Origin: an uncultured Megasphaera sp. | Lineage (GTDB): Bacteria; Bacillota; Negativicutes; Veillonellales; Megasphaeraceae | Reading direction: 5' to 3' | Length of the DNA stretch: 5,421 nucleotides | Assembly: GCA_900548635.1 (NCBI GenBank) | Contig: URLP01000117.1 | Coordinates: 1 to 5,421, forward strand | Shown: piece after piece, positions 4,493 to 5,421 of the stretch | Layout of the letters: each line of letters begins with the position of its first letter | How positions within the stretch are numbered: position 1 is the first letter of the stretch | The notes under the pieces: model-generated | What the model was told of the DNA's origin: nothing | Seen by the model: the letters and a program-made list of their open reading frames with translations, nothing else | Databases searched by the model: none | Translations under genes and position numbers: made by a program

Positions 4493-5421
4493 ATGGATAA
4501 AATGACATTGTGGCAGCAAATGATTGCCATTATTAAAACGGATGTGACGCCGGCGACGGGCTGTACGGAACCGATTGCTTTGGCCTATGCCGCAGCGACG
4601 GCAGCGCGGGAACTGGGGGAAACGGTGCGTTTTATCGATGCCCGCGTTTCGGCGAATCTGATGAAGAACGGTATGGGCGTCACGGTGCCGGGGACGGGGA
4701 CGCCGGGCCTCTATATTGCGGCCGCTGTCGGTGCCCTCGGCGGCGACGCCTCGGCAGGGCTGCAGGTCCTGAAGCAGCTCACGCCAGACGTCGTGGAAAT
4801 GGGCAAGAAGTATGTCGCTGACGGCAAGGTGACGGTTTCTGTCGAAGACGATACGCCGCACGTCCTTTATGCGGAAGCCGTGGTCTACGGTGAAAATCAC
4901 CGCGTCCGCGTAATCATTACGGACGACCATACGAATATCGTCTATATGGAAAAGGACGGCAAAGTCCTGCGCGACGACCGCACCGAAGTGGGCGGCGGCG
5001 AAGACCCGAAGCTCACCTTTCTCCATAATCTGACCTTGGCAGATATTGTCGATTTTGCCGAACATGTGCCGCTGGCGGATATTGAATTTTTAGCAGAAGC
5101 AGAACGGCTCAACGACCGTCTCTCCCAGGAGGGACTGAGCGGCCGGTACGGCCTGAAAATCGGTTACACCCTGCAGCAGATGGTCGATAAGGGCCTGCTC
5201 TCGGACGACTTGTCGCACCGCATCCAGATTCGCACGGTTGCCGCTTCCGATGCCCGCATGGGCGGCGCCGCTTTCCCGGCCATGACCAACTCCGGCTCGG
5301 GCAATCAGGGCATCGCTGCGACAGAACCGGTGACGGTCGTCGCTGATTTCCTGAAAGCATCACCGGAAAAACGCCTGCGTGCCCTGGCATTGTCCAGCAT
5401 GGTCGCCATCTACGCTCACGG
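4493..5421 (+). CDS. cyuA: L-cysteine desulfidase family protein (CyuA/CdsB, UPF0597), 3' end outside window
   Basis: The frame stays open from 4493 to the window end: 309 codons of a protein that is normally about 430 residues. The family (E. coli CyuA, formerly YhaM; archaeal MJ1025) splits L-cysteine into pyruvate, ammonia and sulfide using an oxygen-sensitive iron-sulfur cluster, and is related to iron-sulfur serine dehydratases. Visible signatures are PATGCTEPIALAYAAA (20-35), whose Cys24 is the conserved cysteine expected to help bind the cluster, NGMGVTVPGTG (about 59-69), the long GRYGLKIGYTLQQ segment and SGSGNQG (267-273). The other conserved cysteines would lie beyond the window. 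I chose the ATG at 4493, with AGGGA at 4482-4486. An in-frame ATG at 4472 would add MRKQGCI but has no binding site, and one at 4502 would be three codons shorter. In an anaerobe it probably serves cysteine catabolism or detoxification. Annotation pipelines often call members a serine dehydratase alpha subunit. Confidence 0.9.
   Translation, partial: MDKMTLWQQMIAIIKTDVTPATGCTEPIALAYAAATAARELGETVRFIDARVSANLMKNGMGVTVPGTGTPGLYIAAAVGALGGDASAGLQVLKQLTPDVVEMGKKYVADGKVTVSVEDDTPHVLYAEAVVYGENHRVRVIITDDHTNIVYMEKDGKVLRDDRTEVGGGEDPKLTFLHNLTLADIVDFAEHVPLADIEFLAEAERLNDRLSQEGLSGRYGLKIGYTLQQMVDKGLLSDDLSHRIQIRTVAASDARMGGAAFPAMTNSGSGNQGIAATEPVTVVADFLKASPEKRLRALALSSMVAIYAH

Noticed and set aside
4486..4500. A four-codon frame MHNG overlapping the cyuA start, possible regulatory leader peptide
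   Set aside because: Too short, no cysteine codons, and its ATG overlaps the ribosome binding site itself; likely chance.
1..5421. CRISPR array, tRNA, rRNA, insertion sequence or phage genes
   Set aside because: No regularly spaced identical repeats, no tRNA-like cloverleaf, no transposase or integrase motifs were seen on either strand.

Overview
The window looks like part of a chromosome from an anaerobic, moderately GC-rich Firmicute, most likely a Negativicute of the Megasphaera type. The reasons are the style of the proteins, strong AGGAGG-type ribosome binding sites, GC-rich genes beside AT-rich promoter regions, and small dispersed repeats in the gaps. The genus is my inference from recall, not from a database match.

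Layout. Positions 1-2986 (+) hold the end of a dTDP-L-rhamnose cluster: the 3' end of rfbB (rmlB), then rfbD (rmlD), rfbC (rmlC) and a HAD-superfamily phosphatase-like gene, all on one strand with short gaps. RfbB dehydrates dTDP-glucose, RfbC epimerises the product, and RfbD reduces it to dTDP-L-rhamnose for cell-surface polysaccharide. The HAD gene is probably co-transcribed, but its substrate is unknown. The rfbD-rfbC gap keeps the ribosome binding site and first 13 codons of a lost four-helix-bundle (23S rRNA intervening-sequence type) gene.

Positions 2987-3273 carry no credible gene. They hold a period-7 repeat, a GC-rich two-hairpin element, a strong bidirectional terminator, a GTAGGGGC palindrome and a second period-7 repeat. 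The terminator separates the rhamnose operon from a convergent minus-strand gene (3274-4161) for an exported protein of unknown function, which has an Ala-rich linker and a Trp-rich then Pro/His/Arg-rich tail.

Positions 4162-4492 form an AT-rich divergent promoter region. One clear promoter faces the exported-protein gene, and two promoter-like sites in tandem face the last gene. That gene is the first ~309 codons of a CyuA/CdsB-type (UPF0597) L-cysteine desulfidase, running off the window at 5421. A 10-bp inverted repeat could mask its ribosome binding site, but only in transcripts from the upstream promoter.

No large new system is evident. The most unusual signals are the gene relic, short repeats placed directly after stop codons, and the possible promoter-dependent switch in the cyuA leader.
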